From contig JADLHJ010000114.1 of assembly GCA_020848835.1 (NCBI GenBank), positions 1-63,626 on the forward strand: a stretch of DNA of 63,626 nt, read 5' to 3'. The notes under the pieces were generated by a model. That model did not search any database. It was given only the letters and a program-made list of their open reading frames with translations, and was not told the DNA's origin. The position numbers and the translations under genes are program-made. This DNA comes from Candidatus Hydrogenedentota bacterium (GTDB lineage Bacteria; Hydrogenedentota; Hydrogenedentia; Hydrogenedentales; SLHB01). Below, piece by piece: positions 1 to 9,461 of the stretch (its first letter is position 1; every line of letters starts with the position of its first letter).

Positions 1-25
1 ATTTCTTGGCGTCCTTCTTATTCAT
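1..25 (-). CDS. Start of an unidentified gene after ileS (partial)
   Basis: An ATG at 25-23 opens a reading frame that runs off the left edge; only MNKKDAKK is visible. A purine-rich stretch (GAAGGA) lies just upstream and the ileS stop codon is 3 bp away, so the gene is probably co-transcribed with ileS. In many bacteria ileS is followed by lspA (signal peptidase II), and a lysine-rich start would fit a membrane protein, but eight residues cannot identify it. Confidence 0.4.
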
Positions 26-28
26 CCT

Positions 29-2824
29 TCAACCGACTCCCAGTTGTTTAGCGCATTCCGCACAGATTTGTTGATGGCCGGAAATAGTACCAACCGACTC
101 GCGCACATGCCAGCACCGGATGCACTTTTCGCCCGGCGCCGGCGCCACTGTCACGAGCACTTTTTCTTCCGTGGCGCGCGCCTCATCCGAGGCCGGCGCG
201 ATCACGATATGTGAAACGATCATGAGATCGTAAAGTTGACCCTCGTATTTCTTCAGCACGCTCGCCGTCGCATCATCGCCCGGCGTAATCGTCAGCGACG
301 CCTGCAACGACGAACCGATCATCTCCGCGCGGCGGGCTTCCTCGAGTTGTTTCGACGCCACCGCGCGTACCCGCAACAACGTGTCCCACTCCGCAGCCAC
401 CGCCAGCGAAAGTTTGTATTCCGATCTAACAGATGGAAACTCCGCGAGGTGTATGCTTTGTTCCCGGCGCAGATGTTCGGGCAAGTAGCCCCACGCCTCG
501 TCAGCCGTATAGACAAGCACGGGTGCGAGAAGTTTCAAAAGGTCTGTCAGAATTTCTGCGAGCGCCGTCTGCGCTGCACGGCGATCTTTCGAGTCTTTCG
601 CGAACGTGTACAAACGGTCTTTCAATACATCGAGATACAGCGAGCTGATGTCCACCGCGCAGAAGTTGTGCAGCGCGTGGTAGACGATGTGGAATTCGTA
701 ATCGTTGTACGCTTTCAGCACACGCTCTTTTAGCTGCTGCGTGCGGTGCAGCGCCCACTTGTCGATGTCCCAAAGATCGTCATACGCCACCGCATCGTTC
801 GGACCAAAGTCCGCGATATTGCCGAGCATGTGGCGCATTGTGTTGCGGAACTTGCGGTAACTGTCCTGCTGGCGGTTGAGAATCTCGTCGGAGATGCGCA
901 CGTCCTGCCGGTAGTTTTCGCTTGCAACCCAAAGGCGCACGATGTCCGCGCCGTACTTCTTCAGCAGATCCGGCAACGTGATGTAGTTGCCGAGCTTCTT
1001 TGACATCGCTTTGCCGTCCGCATCGACGACGTAACCGTGGGTGAGAACACCCTTGTAAGGTGCAGCGCCCTTTGCGGCAACGGCGGGGATCAACGACGAC
1101 TGAAACCAGCCGCGATGTTGATCGCTGCCTTCGAGATATAGATCGGCCGGCCATTGCAAATCCGGGTGCGTTTCACAAACTGCGCGATTGCTCGCGCCGG
1201 AATCGAACCACACATCCAGAATATCTTTCTCATGCACGAATTCCGTTTCGCCGGTAACGGGATGCTTCGCACCCACGGGCAACAACTGTTCTGTCGGCGT
1301 ATCAAACCAGCGATCGATGCCATCCGCGGACGACAGCGCGAGCTCTTCGATTTTCTTGAAAGACTCCGGCGTCGCGTAGACCTCGCCGCTTTCCTTGCCA
1401 TAGAACACAGGGATTGGGACGCCCCACGCGCGCTGACGGCTCACGCACCAATCCGGGCGCTGCGACACCATTCCGTAGATGCGCTCCTTGCCCCACTCCG
1501 GGATCCATTGCACGGTGTCGATCGCCGCGAGCGTCTTTTCGCGCAAGCCATCATGGTCCATCCCGATGAACCATTGCGGCGTGGCGCGGAAGATAACGGG
1601 ACCGCTGCAACGCCAACAGTGCGGATAGCTGTGCTGATACGGCGCATGCGCGCCAAGCGCGCCGCTGGCCTTCAGGTCTTCGACGATTTGTGCGTTTGCC
1701 TTAAAGACAAACTGGCCCGCGTAGGGCCCTGCTTCGTTTGTGAACACGCCGCTCTTGTTCACCGGCGAGAAAGGCGCGATGCCGTATTTCATCCCAACGA
1801 CATAGTCTTCGTGACCATGCCCCGGCGCGGTATGCACGCAACCGGTACCGGCTTCGAGCGTAACGTGATCGCCGAGAATCACAGGACACACTTTGTCCGG
1901 GAAAATCACGTGGCGGTACGTGAGATTTTCCAAATCCTTGCCGGTGAACTTTGCGACGGTCTCGTATTCGGTAACGCCCATCGCTTCCAACGCGGCGGGC
2001 GCGAGAAACGACGACATGATGTAGGTCTCGTTGCCCGCCTTGATCGCGCTGTAATCGAAATCGGGATGCACCGACACTGCGAGGTTCGCCGGCAGCGTCC
2101 ACGGGGTCGTCGTCCAAATCACAAAATACACATCGCCGCTCGTGCCGGGCACGGGCGATTCGGCTTTGAACTTCACGTAGATCGACGGCGACGTCTTGTC
2201 CGCATACTCGACTTCCGCTTCCGCAAGCGCTGTTTCACAGTTCGGACACCAATAGATCGGTTTAAGACCACGGTAGATCGCGCCGGTCTGATAAATCTCC
2301 GCGAACACGCGGATGATCGTGGAGACATATTGCGGGCTAAGTGTGAGGTATGGGTTCTCCCACTCGCCCGTGATGCCGAGGCGTTTGAAGCCTTCGCGGT
2401 GGTTGTCCACATACTTCAACGCGAATGCGCGGCACTTCTGGCGGATTTCCGCCTGCGACATGGTCTTGGCTTTGCTGCCAAGTTCAGTGGAGACTTTGTG
2501 CTCAATCGGCAACCCGTGGCAGTCCCAGCCCGGCACATACGGCGCGTCGAAGCCCGCCATCTGCCGCGACTTCACGACGAAGTCTTTCAGCAACTTGTTC
2601 AGCGCGTGCCCGGAGTGCAACTCGCCATTCGCATACGGCGGCCCATCGTGCAGGACATACTTCTTTTGCCCGCGGCGCGATTCGCGCAGCAGCTTGTACA
2701 GCCCCATCGCCTCCCAACGCTTCAGGATTCCCGGTTCCCGCTGTGTCAGGTTCGCCTTCATCGGAAACGCGGTATTGGGAAGATTTACGGTGTCTTTGTA
2801 TTCGTTTTCAGTCGTTATTGCCAT
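29..2824 (-). CDS. ileS: Isoleucyl-tRNA synthetase
   Basis: Class I aminoacyl-tRNA synthetase that charges tRNA-Ile with isoleucine in the cytoplasm. The 931-aa protein matches the usual length (about 940). Visible motifs: the HIGH-type signature HSGH near residue 70, a WTTTPWTLPAN segment of the editing domain, the KMSKS-type loop AMSKKLGN, and a C-terminal zinc knuckle with CIRC followed by CAEC. I chose the ATG at 2824; a TTG six codons upstream (2842) is in frame but poorer, and a purine run (AGAGAAA) precedes the ATG. The gene diverges from fliW. The presence of both the editing domain and the zinc knuckle indicates a complete, functional enzyme. Confidence 0.97.
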   Translation of the reverse strand: MAITTENEYKDTVNLPNTAFPMKANLTQREPGILKRWEAMGLYKLLRESRRGQKKYVLHDGPPYANGELHSGHALNKLLKDFVVKSRQMAGFDAPYVPGWDCHGLPIEHKVSTELGSKAKTMSQAEIRQKCRAFALKYVDNHREGFKRLGITGEWENPYLTLSPQYVSTIIRVFAEIYQTGAIYRGLKPIYWCPNCETALAEAEVEYADKTSPSIYVKFKAESPVPGTSGDVYFVIWTTTPWTLPANLAVSVHPDFDYSAIKAGNETYIMSSFLAPAALEAMGVTEYETVAKFTGKDLENLTYRHVIFPDKVCPVILGDHVTLEAGTGCVHTAPGHGHEDYVVGMKYGIAPFSPVNKSGVFTNEAGPYAGQFVFKANAQIVEDLKASGALGAHAPYQHSYPHCWRCSGPVIFRATPQWFIGMDHDGLREKTLAAIDTVQWIPEWGKERIYGMVSQRPDWCVSRQRAWGVPIPVFYGKESGEVYATPESFKKIEELALSSADGIDRWFDTPTEQLLPVGAKHPVTGETEFVHEKDILDVWFDSGASNRAVCETHPDLQWPADLYLEGSDQHRGWFQSSLIPAVAAKGAAPYKGVLTHGYVVDADGKAMSKKLGNYITLPDLLKKYGADIVRLWVASENYRQDVRISDEILNRQQDSYRKFRNTMRHMLGNIADFGPNDAVAYDDLWDIDKWALHRTQQLKERVLKAYNDYEFHIVYHALHNFCAVDISSLYLDVLKDRLYTFAKDSKDRRAAQTALAEILTDLLKLLAPVLVYTADEAWGYLPEHLRREQSIHLAEFPSVRSEYKLSLAVAAEWDTLLRVRAVASKQLEEARRAEMIGSSLQASLTITPGDDATASVLKKYEGQLYDLMIVSHIVIAPASDEARATEEKVLVTVAPAPGEKCIRCWHVRESVGTISGHQQICAECAKQLGVG

Positions 2825-3008
2825 GTATTTCTCTGTTGGCAATCTACATAAAATATGCGCAGATCGCCCCGAATTAAGGCCGAGAATTTAGCACGCTGGC
2901 GCTGGTAAATCAAAAACTCGTGTGAGTGGGACAAGTCGCGGATACTCGACAAAATGCGATTGAACCTATGATGTTTACACAACATCTAGAACAGTTAACC
3001 ACAATATC

Positions 3009-3037
3009 TTGCGATTTTCTAGCACTTCGTGCATAAT
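3009..3037 (+). promoter_or_regulatory. Sigma70-type promoter of fliW-csrA
   Basis: A -35 box TTGCGA (3009-3014) and a -10 box CATAAT (3032-3037) are separated by exactly 17 bp. Transcription would begin near 3044 and give a leader of about 30 nt ending in the fliW ribosome site. This excludes a longer fliW frame starting at 3029, which would lie inside the -10 box. The rest of the 2825-3073 gap has a short hairpin (GATGTT-TACAC-AACATC) and no gene. Confidence 0.6.
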
Positions 3038-3073
3038 TCCTTCGGGCCATTGTCTGGGGTAGAGGGGTCTGGG

Positions 3074-3541
3074 ATGCTGCTGGAAACGACACGGTTTGGG
3101 AAGATCGAGGTTGACCCGAACCAGATCATCACGTTTACGCAGCCCATTCTCGGCTTTCAGGAGTTTCGCCGGTACATCGTGTTGCCGGGGCCGAGCGACC
3201 ATCTGACCTGGCTTCAGTCCACCGATTCAGGTGACCTGGCCTTCATCTTAATAGACCCGCGTTCGGTAATGCCGGACTATCAGATCGATCTGCGGCCGCC
3301 GGAGTTGGCTGAGTTGGCCGTGACGGACCCGGGCGAGCTTTCCGTCTATACGCTCGTGGTGGTGCCGCAAAACCCATCGCAAATCCGCACCAACCTGCGC
3401 GCGCCGGTGTTGATTAGTTTGAAACACCGCCTCGGCAAGCAGACCATACTTGAGCGTAGCAACTATCCGATTCAGTTTTATCTTTCGCAGGCGCGCTCGA
3501 ACGCGGCGCCGGAGGGCACGCATGCTCGTTCTAACGCGTAG
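3074..3541 (+). CDS. fliW: Flagellar assembly factor FliW
   Basis: FliW binds CsrA and flagellin; by sequestering CsrA it links flagellin translation to flagellin export. The 155-aa protein has the family signature: an N-terminal FGKIEVD strand, the FTQPILGFQEFRRYIVL segment, then FILIDPR and a C-terminal NLRAPVLIS stretch. The start ATG at 3074 has AGAGGGG 6 nt upstream and agrees with the promoter at 3009-3037. The last 20 nt overlap csrA in another frame, the usual coupled fliW-csrA arrangement. No flagellar structural genes lie in the window. Confidence 0.93.
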   Translation: MLLETTRFGKIEVDPNQIITFTQPILGFQEFRRYIVLPGPSDHLTWLQSTDSGDLAFILIDPRSVMPDYQIDLRPPELAELAVTDPGELSVYTLVVVPQNPSQIRTNLRAPVLISLKHRLGKQTILERSNYPIQFYLSQARSNAAPEGTHARSNA

Positions 3542-3743
3542 AGAAGACGAAAGCATCATGATCGGCGACGATATCGTCGTGAAGGTGCTTGATCTGAAAG
3601 AAAATCAGGTAAAGATTGGCATCGTGGCGCCGAAAAATATATCTGTGCACCGGCAGGAGATTTACGAGGCGATCCAGGCGGAAAACGCGCAGGCCGCTGC
3701 TGCCGGAAATATGAGCGATATTACGGGCTTATTGAATGCCTAA
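3522..3743 (+). CDS. csrA: Carbon storage regulator CsrA
   Basis: Small dimeric RNA-binding protein that blocks ribosome binding at GGA-containing leaders. The 73-aa sequence begins MLVLTRREDESIMIG and carries the RNA-contacting VHRQEIYEAI segment, so both RNA-binding regions (first strand and the Arg near residue 44) are intact. The start at 3522 lies inside the end of fliW, with GGAGG at 3511-3515 as ribosome site. The neighbouring FliW is its known antagonist, so the pair probably controls flagellin or other surface-protein synthesis. The C-terminal 15 residues are Ala-rich and slightly longer than the minimal family. Confidence 0.96.
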   Translation: MLVLTRREDESIMIGDDIVVKVLDLKENQVKIGIVAPKNISVHRQEIYEAIQAENAQAAAAGNMSDITGLLNA

Positions 3744-3757
3744 CGAGGGACGATGAC

Positions 3758-4372
3758 ATGGACGTCATTGTAGACGGCGCAGCCGCGAACGCGTCCGCAG
3801 ATGCCGCTGACGTGATGAGCGTACTCGCGGACATCAGCGAGTCGCTGCACAAACAAGGTCGCGCGATACTCTCGGTATCCGCGGATGGTCAGTCCCTCGC
3901 GCCGGCGCAAACTGCAGAGATTCTCAGCGGCAAACCGCTCGACGCGGTACGCCGGCTTGAAATTGTGTCGGAGCAGACTTCAAAACTTGTCGCGGACAGT
4001 CTCGCCGAGTTGGAGGCGGTCATTCCCGATTTGGCCACGGCCTGCCACGAACTGGCCGCTGTGTTTCATGGCACGCAACCGCGCACCGGTTATGATCCGT
4101 TTCACCAACTCGCAAACATCTGGTCCCATGTGAAGGAACGGCAGGAGTTGATCGCGCACACGCTTGGCGTTGCATTGGATTCGCTCACGCTGGACGGCAA
4201 GACTGTCGGCGCGTGGCACACGGAACTGAATGGATTCCTGGCCGAGGCGGCGGCGGCCATTGAATCGGGCGATACGATTCTTCTGGGCGACTTGCTTGAA
4301 TACGAGTTCGCCCCGCGCGCCGAGACCGAGGTGCGCATTACCGGCGTTCTGCGGGAGAAAGCCGGCGGCTGA
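3758..4372 (+). CDS. Unknown helical protein between csrA and glycosyltransferases
   Basis: A 204-aa protein I do not recognise. It starts at an ATG 14 bp after csrA with GAGGGA as ribosome site and ends 2 bp before the next gene, so it belongs to the fliW-csrA operon. There is no signal peptide or membrane segment; the composition (Ala, Leu, Glu, Asp) and spacing suggest a bundle of long helices, with an acidic N-terminal stretch and a Trp/His-rich patch near residues 125-130. Its place between csrA and glycosyltransferases suggests a role with flagellin export, chaperoning or modification, but this rests on position only. Confidence 0.8.
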   Translation: MDVIVDGAAANASADAADVMSVLADISESLHKQGRAILSVSADGQSLAPAQTAEILSGKPLDAVRRLEIVSEQTSKLVADSLAELEAVIPDLATACHELAAVFHGTQPRTGYDPFHQLANIWSHVKERQELIAHTLGVALDSLTLDGKTVGAWHTELNGFLAEAAAAIESGDTILLGDLLEYEFAPRAETEVRITGVLREKAGG

Positions 4373-4374
4373 GT

Positions 4375-7300
4375 ATGGCCAGCCCGCACGTCCTCACATT
4401 TAATTTTCACGAACCCTACCTCTGCCTGCTTGCAAAGACGGGATACCGCATCACCGTCGGTCTGTACGACAATCCGCCCTACGCGCGAGATTGGCAAACC
4501 AAATTCCGCGCAATTCCCAAGAACATCACCCTCGTGAAAGAATCCGAATGGCGCCGCGATTTGGATGCGAGCGCGTTTGACGTAGCGATTGCGCACAACG
4601 AACTGAACGCGATGAATATTTTCGGCGCACCCGTCCCCTGCATTCTCCTCTGTCACAATCGCCGCACGTTTTTGGAGACAACTGTCACCGGCGATCAGGA
4701 AAAGGGAAAGGATGCTTACGAGAAACTGCTCACGCGTTTGCAGGAAAAATTCACGTTCGTATTCATTTCCGAATCCAAACGCGCGGACTACCGTCTTGAT
4801 GGACCAGTCATCCCGCCGGGGATCGATGTCGAAGAATATGGCGGGTACCGCGGCGATGTGCGTGAAGTGTTGCGCGTGGGCAATGCCATGCGTTCGCGCA
4901 ATCTCATGTTTGACGTCGATTTTCAGGAGCGCGTGTGCGAAGGGTTTCCCAACCGCGTGGCCGGCGAAGACGCCGCCATGCCGAATGCGCGGCCGTCAAA
5001 ATCGTTCGAGGATTTGCTTTCCTGCTACCGCGGCTTGCGTTGCCTCCTGCATGTTACGCGTGAGGGATATGAGGACGGCTATAACCTCTCCACACTCGAA
5101 GCGATGGCCTGTGGAATGCCCATTGTTACTTTGGCAAATCCAACGTCTCCCATCACCGATGGTGTGGACGGCTTCGCATCGTACGACGCCGGTGTATTGC
5201 GCGATCGGATCGCACAATTACTCGATGATCAAAGCCTCGCGCAACAAATCGGTGCAAAGGGACGCGAGACAGTCGCTGCAAAATTCCCGATCTCCAAGTT
5301 CGTCGATCATTGGCGGGAAGTAATCGAGAAGGTCGCGGAGCAACGCGCCCGCGCTAAACATTCCACGCGAGCCAGCTTTGATCCCGGTTTTCCCAATGTG
5401 AAACTCTTGCTCGACTATTGCCAATCGCCATTCACGACCGGTCAGTATTTAGAACGCGCGTTGCGCGCCGACAACGAAGTCGTCTCGACTGGAATCCGCA
5501 TTCCCGAAGTGATGTTGCGCGAATGGGGTTTCAACGGGCCGATCCCGCCCGCAAGGCCACAGGACGTTCCGCGCCACCTCAGCGACCCGATCGCGCAGAC
5601 CATCGCACAACTGCCACGCGGATTTAGTCCTGCCGCATATTTGTGGATCGATTCGGGCGTGGCGGATCTCCCAGAAGACATGGAATCGTTGGACGTCCCG
5701 CGCATCTGTTATATCATCGACACGCATTGCGCGTTCGATACACGCCTCGAAATGGCGCGGCGATTTAACTTTACTTTCCTCGCCCAGAAGACCCATTTGC
5801 CGCACTTCGTGCATGCGGGCATCACAAACGTCGCCTGGATGCCGCTGGCCTGTTCGCCGGAACTCCACGACGTTAGGCCTATGGAACGCACATACGATAT
5901 TGCATTCGTAGGCGCAGTGCCGGACGATCCTGCGGATCGCCGCAAGAAGCTGATTGACACTGTGAAGGCGCGCTTTCCGAATCATTGCATTGGCCGCGCG
6001 TGGCCGGAAGAAATGGCGCGCATTTACGCGCAGGCAAAAATCGTCATCAATATCTCCGCCATGCGCGATATCAACATGCGCGTATTCGAAGGCCTTGCAT
6101 CCGGCGCACTAATGATTACCGATCCTGCCGACGGGCTGGAAGAACTCTTCAAAGACAAGGAACATCTAGTCGTCTACCAATCCGATTCGGATTTACCCGA
6201 TTTAATCGAACATTACCTAACAAATAATGCGGAACGCGAGCGTATCGCGGCGGCCGGCTGCTCGCTCGTGTACAGCGAGCATACGTATCGCCACCGCGCG
6301 CGTCAGATGATGCTAATGGTGCTGGAAGCGATGGGCGCACTCGGCGGCATCAGCGGCGAATCGCGCTATAACAAAGGCGGCTATTACCGTTCGCCTCGCC
6401 CCGAGTTGCAGGCGCACGTCCCATTGCGTGCGCAACGCGTGCTCGACTGCGGATGTGGCGGTGGTGAGTTTGGCCTTGCGCTAAAGCACCGCGGCGCAAA
6501 AGAAGTCTGCGGCATCGAGATCGTCGAACGCGCATACGTATTTGCGAAACAGAATTTGGATGAAGCGCTCCTCGGCAGCATCGAACAGATGGAACTGCCT
6601 TGGGATGATGAACACTTCGATTGCGTTGTCTTCGGCGACGTACTCGAACACTTGGTCGATCCCGTGGCCGCATTGAAAAAAGTGGCGCGCGTGCTCGCAC
6701 CCGACGGCGTCATTGTCATCAGCATTCCCAACATCCGTTTTTGGCAACAGGTGATGATGCTCGCGAACGGCCGCTGGAAATACGAAGACGCCGGGATCAT
6801 GGACCGCACGCACCTGCGCTTCTTCTGCGCGCCCGATCTTGCTGAGATGATCGCGAATGCGGGCCTGGAGCTGATCAAGTTGCAGCCGCTGTCCATGTGG
6901 CCAGCCAGCGAATTGCCGCGCGATATGAACAATTGCCTTCGTCTGGGCAAATGTTTGCTCGGCCCGCTCGACGACGCGGAATATCAGGACCTGCTCGTTT
7001 ACCAGTACCTCGTTGTCGCCGCAAAACCGGGAATGGATCGTCTTGCGGACGCAAAGTTTGCGTTGGAAAACAACGACTATCAATCCGCATACGAACTCGC
7101 TGAAGGAGCCACTGGCGTGGCCGAATCCGAGCGCACGCGCACCATGGCGAAAGCAATGGTGCGCTTGGGAAGATTGGATCGCGCCGAGTCGCTCTATCGG
7201 CACGCGCTCCGAAAGGATGCCACAGACACCGACACCAACGCCGAACTCGGCCTACTGCTCGTCGCCGCAAATCGTGAAACCGAAGCAGAGCCATTCCTGC

Positions 7301-7683
7301 GCGATGCGCTTGATCGCGACGCGCAGCACCACCGCGCCCTGAGCGCGCTCGGGTTGATAGAGTTGACGCGGGGTAACTCGTCAGAAGCGATTGCGAATTT
7401 TGCCCGCGCGCTAGAAGCCGAAATCGATAACGCGCCAATTGTCGCGCGGATGTTGGACTGCGCCATCGCAGCGAAAGATTTTGCCATCACTTTGCCCATC
7501 GCGCGCCGTTTCGTCGATTTCTTTCCGGGCAAAGTCGATATTGCGTTGCAGCTGGCCGAGGCGCTTCATGCAGCCGGCAACACCGATGAGGCCCTCAATA
7601 GACTCGACACGATTCTGCTCCTGCACCCAAAACACGATGCCGCGACGGCCTTGCGTGCACGCATACAGGGCAATGCTCCGTGA
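4375..7683 (+). CDS. Multidomain glycosyltransferase-methyltransferase-TPR protein
   Basis: A 1102-aa cytoplasmic protein with four parts. Residues 1-322 are a GT-B glycosyltransferase of the GT4 type (EDGYNLSTLEAMACGMPIV nucleotide-sugar site). Residues 338-655 are a second GT-B unit of the CgeB/DUF3880 type (MRVFEGLASGALMITD, then an HTYRHRA helix). Residues about 663-880 are a class I SAM methyltransferase (VLDCGCGGGEFG, then FGDVLEHL). Residues about 885-1102 are TPR repeats. The ATG start is 2 bp after the previous stop. TPR plus glycosyltransferase suggests protein (for example flagellin) glycosylation with methylation of the glycan; acceptor and sugar cannot be told from sequence. Confidence 0.9.
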   Translation: MASPHVLTFNFHEPYLCLLAKTGYRITVGLYDNPPYARDWQTKFRAIPKNITLVKESEWRRDLDASAFDVAIAHNELNAMNIFGAPVPCILLCHNRRTFLETTVTGDQEKGKDAYEKLLTRLQEKFTFVFISESKRADYRLDGPVIPPGIDVEEYGGYRGDVREVLRVGNAMRSRNLMFDVDFQERVCEGFPNRVAGEDAAMPNARPSKSFEDLLSCYRGLRCLLHVTREGYEDGYNLSTLEAMACGMPIVTLANPTSPITDGVDGFASYDAGVLRDRIAQLLDDQSLAQQIGAKGRETVAAKFPISKFVDHWREVIEKVAEQRARAKHSTRASFDPGFPNVKLLLDYCQSPFTTGQYLERALRADNEVVSTGIRIPEVMLREWGFNGPIPPARPQDVPRHLSDPIAQTIAQLPRGFSPAAYLWIDSGVADLPEDMESLDVPRICYIIDTHCAFDTRLEMARRFNFTFLAQKTHLPHFVHAGITNVAWMPLACSPELHDVRPMERTYDIAFVGAVPDDPADRRKKLIDTVKARFPNHCIGRAWPEEMARIYAQAKIVINISAMRDINMRVFEGLASGALMITDPADGLEELFKDKEHLVVYQSDSDLPDLIEHYLTNNAERERIAAAGCSLVYSEHTYRHRARQMMLMVLEAMGALGGISGESRYNKGGYYRSPRPELQAHVPLRAQRVLDCGCGGGEFGLALKHRGAKEVCGIEIVERAYVFAKQNLDEALLGSIEQMELPWDDEHFDCVVFGDVLEHLVDPVAALKKVARVLAPDGVIVISIPNIRFWQQVMMLANGRWKYEDAGIMDRTHLRFFCAPDLAEMIANAGLELIKLQPLSMWPASELPRDMNNCLRLGKCLLGPLDDAEYQDLLVYQYLVVAAKPGMDRLADAKFALENNDYQSAYELAEGATGVAESERTRTMAKAMVRLGRLDRAESLYRHALRKDATDTDTNAELGLLLVAANRETEAEPFLRDALDRDAQHHRALSALGLIELTRGNSSEAIANFARALEAEIDNAPIVARMLDCAIAAKDFAITLPIARRFVDFFPGKVDIALQLAEALHAAGNTDEALNRLDTILLLHPKHDAATALRARIQGNAP

Positions 7684-9461
7684 AAACCGCGCGCGAGTGG
7701 GCCACGGAACTCGCGAACGATCCCCTTCGTTCCGGCGTAGAAATCGTAACGACACAAACAGGTGAAGCGGCATTGCGCGTCGATGGCGTGCTGCTGCACA
7801 GTCGCTATCGCCCGAGCGAAGAAGCAGCGCGACTTATCGAAAGTGCCGAGCTCGATCCCGATAAGCCGGTCATCGTGATCGGAGCGGGTAGCGGCTATCA
7901 CATCGAATGCTTACAGCAGCGAAACGCATCCGTCCTTGTGGTTGAACCCGATCGCTCTATTGCCAAGCACGCGCTGAACAACGGCTGCATCGGGCCGGAC
8001 ACGCTGCTGCACGTGGGTGATTTGACCGATCTCGCGGGCGACCCGCAATTCATCTCCGCCGTGCAGCGCGGTGCGCAATTACTCGTGCATCCACCGACAG
8101 AACGCTTACACCCACAGTATGTCGCGGCGGCGCGCAACACCATGTCCCGCGCGGCAATTGGGCAAAAAAAACTCGGTATCGCCATCGTCGGGCCTATGTA
8201 CGGGGGCTCGCTTCCAATCTGCGGTTATCTCGCAAATGCGTTTAAGCGGCTCGGTCATCGCACGCTCTTAGTCGATAACAGCGAAGCGTGGGCCCTTTAC
8301 CAATCCGTAACGGGCACTGTGAAATCGAAAAATGCTTCCGGACAATTGGGATCGATGCTCGCCAATGTTCTCGAACAGTGGAGCTACGCGCGCGTCGCTG
8401 AGTTCGCGCCAAACGTCTGCATCGTCATGGCGCAAGCGCCGGTCAGCCCCGCGTTCCCCTTGCGACTCAAGAAAGAAAAGATCGTATCCGCATTCTGGTT
8501 TGTCGAGAACTGGCGGCACATGCCCTACTGGCAACACATTTGCGCGTATTACGATTGCTTCTTTCACATTCAACCGGGTGAGTTTGAGCAGAAACTTTCG
8601 GAAGCGGGCTGCTTGCACCATACCTTCGTGCAGACTGCTTGCGATCCCGAAGTCCACAAGCCAGTGCAGCTCACTAGCGACGAACGCGAGGAATTCGCGT
8701 GCGATGTTACCTTTGCAGGGGCCGGTTACTACAACCGCAATCAGTTTATTGCCGGCCTTACGGACTACGATCTGAAAATCTGGGGAACCGAATGGAATTC
8801 GCGCGATTTGCAGCGATTTCTTTGCCGCCCGGAGCAGCGTTTCACGCCCGAGCTTTTCACCAAGATTGTCGCGGGCGCAGAGATAAATCTGAATCTCCAC
8901 TCCAGCGCTACACACTCCGGCGTGGATCCGCGTTGCGATGCGCTGAATCCCCGCGTATTCGAAATTGCCGCTTGCGGCGGATTTCAGATTTGCGATCCGT
9001 GTAAAGGGCTCGATCAATTTTTCGATCCGGAAAACGAATTACCCGTGTATCGCGACCTGACGGAATGCCGCAAGCTTATCGATTACTATCTCACCAATGA
9101 CGACGAGCGCAATGCGATGGCGGTGCGCGCGCGCGAACGTGCACTCGCGGACCATACCTACGAACACCGCGCGCAACAAATGCTCGATTTCGTCACGGAA
9201 CATTTTGCGGCACGCATTGCGGACAAGGGCGTGCGCGCGCAGTGCAGCGTGTCCGAGTTGGCCGAACGGGTAGACACTACGACGCCGCTCGGGAAATACC
9301 TCGCATCGCTTCCGGACGACACACCCTTTACGCAAGCCGCGCTAAATGAGCGCATCCCTATGATGGGCACCAAGCTCTCACACGCGGAAGGCGTGTTTGC
9401 CTATCTGCGCGAGTTGCGCAATTCCGCCGACCAGTTGCTGGGCATGTTCGATGGCGGGTAA
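7680..9461 (+). CDS. Maf-like / CgeB-type glycosyltransferase protein
   Basis: A 593-aa protein starting at GTG 7680, overlapping the previous stop by 4 nt (GTGA). The N-terminal part (about 1-155) has VIVIGAGSGYHIE followed by VVEPDRS, the nucleotide-binding pattern seen in Maf (motility-associated factor) flagellin glycosyltransferases. Residues about 162-510 are a CgeB-like GT-B unit, homologous to the second unit of the upstream gene (NPRVFEIAACGGFQICD, then HTYEHRAQQML). The last 80 residues are unassigned. The Maf-like half, together with fliW and csrA upstream, is the best evidence that this row modifies flagellin. The Maf assignment is a pattern match, not a full-domain proof. Confidence 0.82.
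   Translation: MKTAREWATELANDPLRSGVEIVTTQTGEAALRVDGVLLHSRYRPSEEAARLIESAELDPDKPVIVIGAGSGYHIECLQQRNASVLVVEPDRSIAKHALNNGCIGPDTLLHVGDLTDLAGDPQFISAVQRGAQLLVHPPTERLHPQYVAAARNTMSRAAIGQKKLGIAIVGPMYGGSLPICGYLANAFKRLGHRTLLVDNSEAWALYQSVTGTVKSKNASGQLGSMLANVLEQWSYARVAEFAPNVCIVMAQAPVSPAFPLRLKKEKIVSAFWFVENWRHMPYWQHICAYYDCFFHIQPGEFEQKLSEAGCLHHTFVQTACDPEVHKPVQLTSDEREEFACDVTFAGAGYYNRNQFIAGLTDYDLKIWGTEWNSRDLQRFLCRPEQRFTPELFTKIVAGAEINLNLHSSATHSGVDPRCDALNPRVFEIAACGGFQICDPCKGLDQFFDPENELPVYRDLTECRKLIDYYLTNDDERNAMAVRARERALADHTYEHRAQQMLDFVTEHFAARIADKGVRAQCSVSELAERVDTTTPLGKYLASLPDDTPFTQAALNERIPMMGTKLSHAEGVFAYLRELRNSADQLLGMFDGG

Noticed and set aside
1154..2851. A 565-aa open frame on the + strand opposite ileS
   Set aside because: It lies wholly over the conserved ileS gene, has no recognisable domain and is rich in Arg/His, a typical shadow of high-GC coding DNA.
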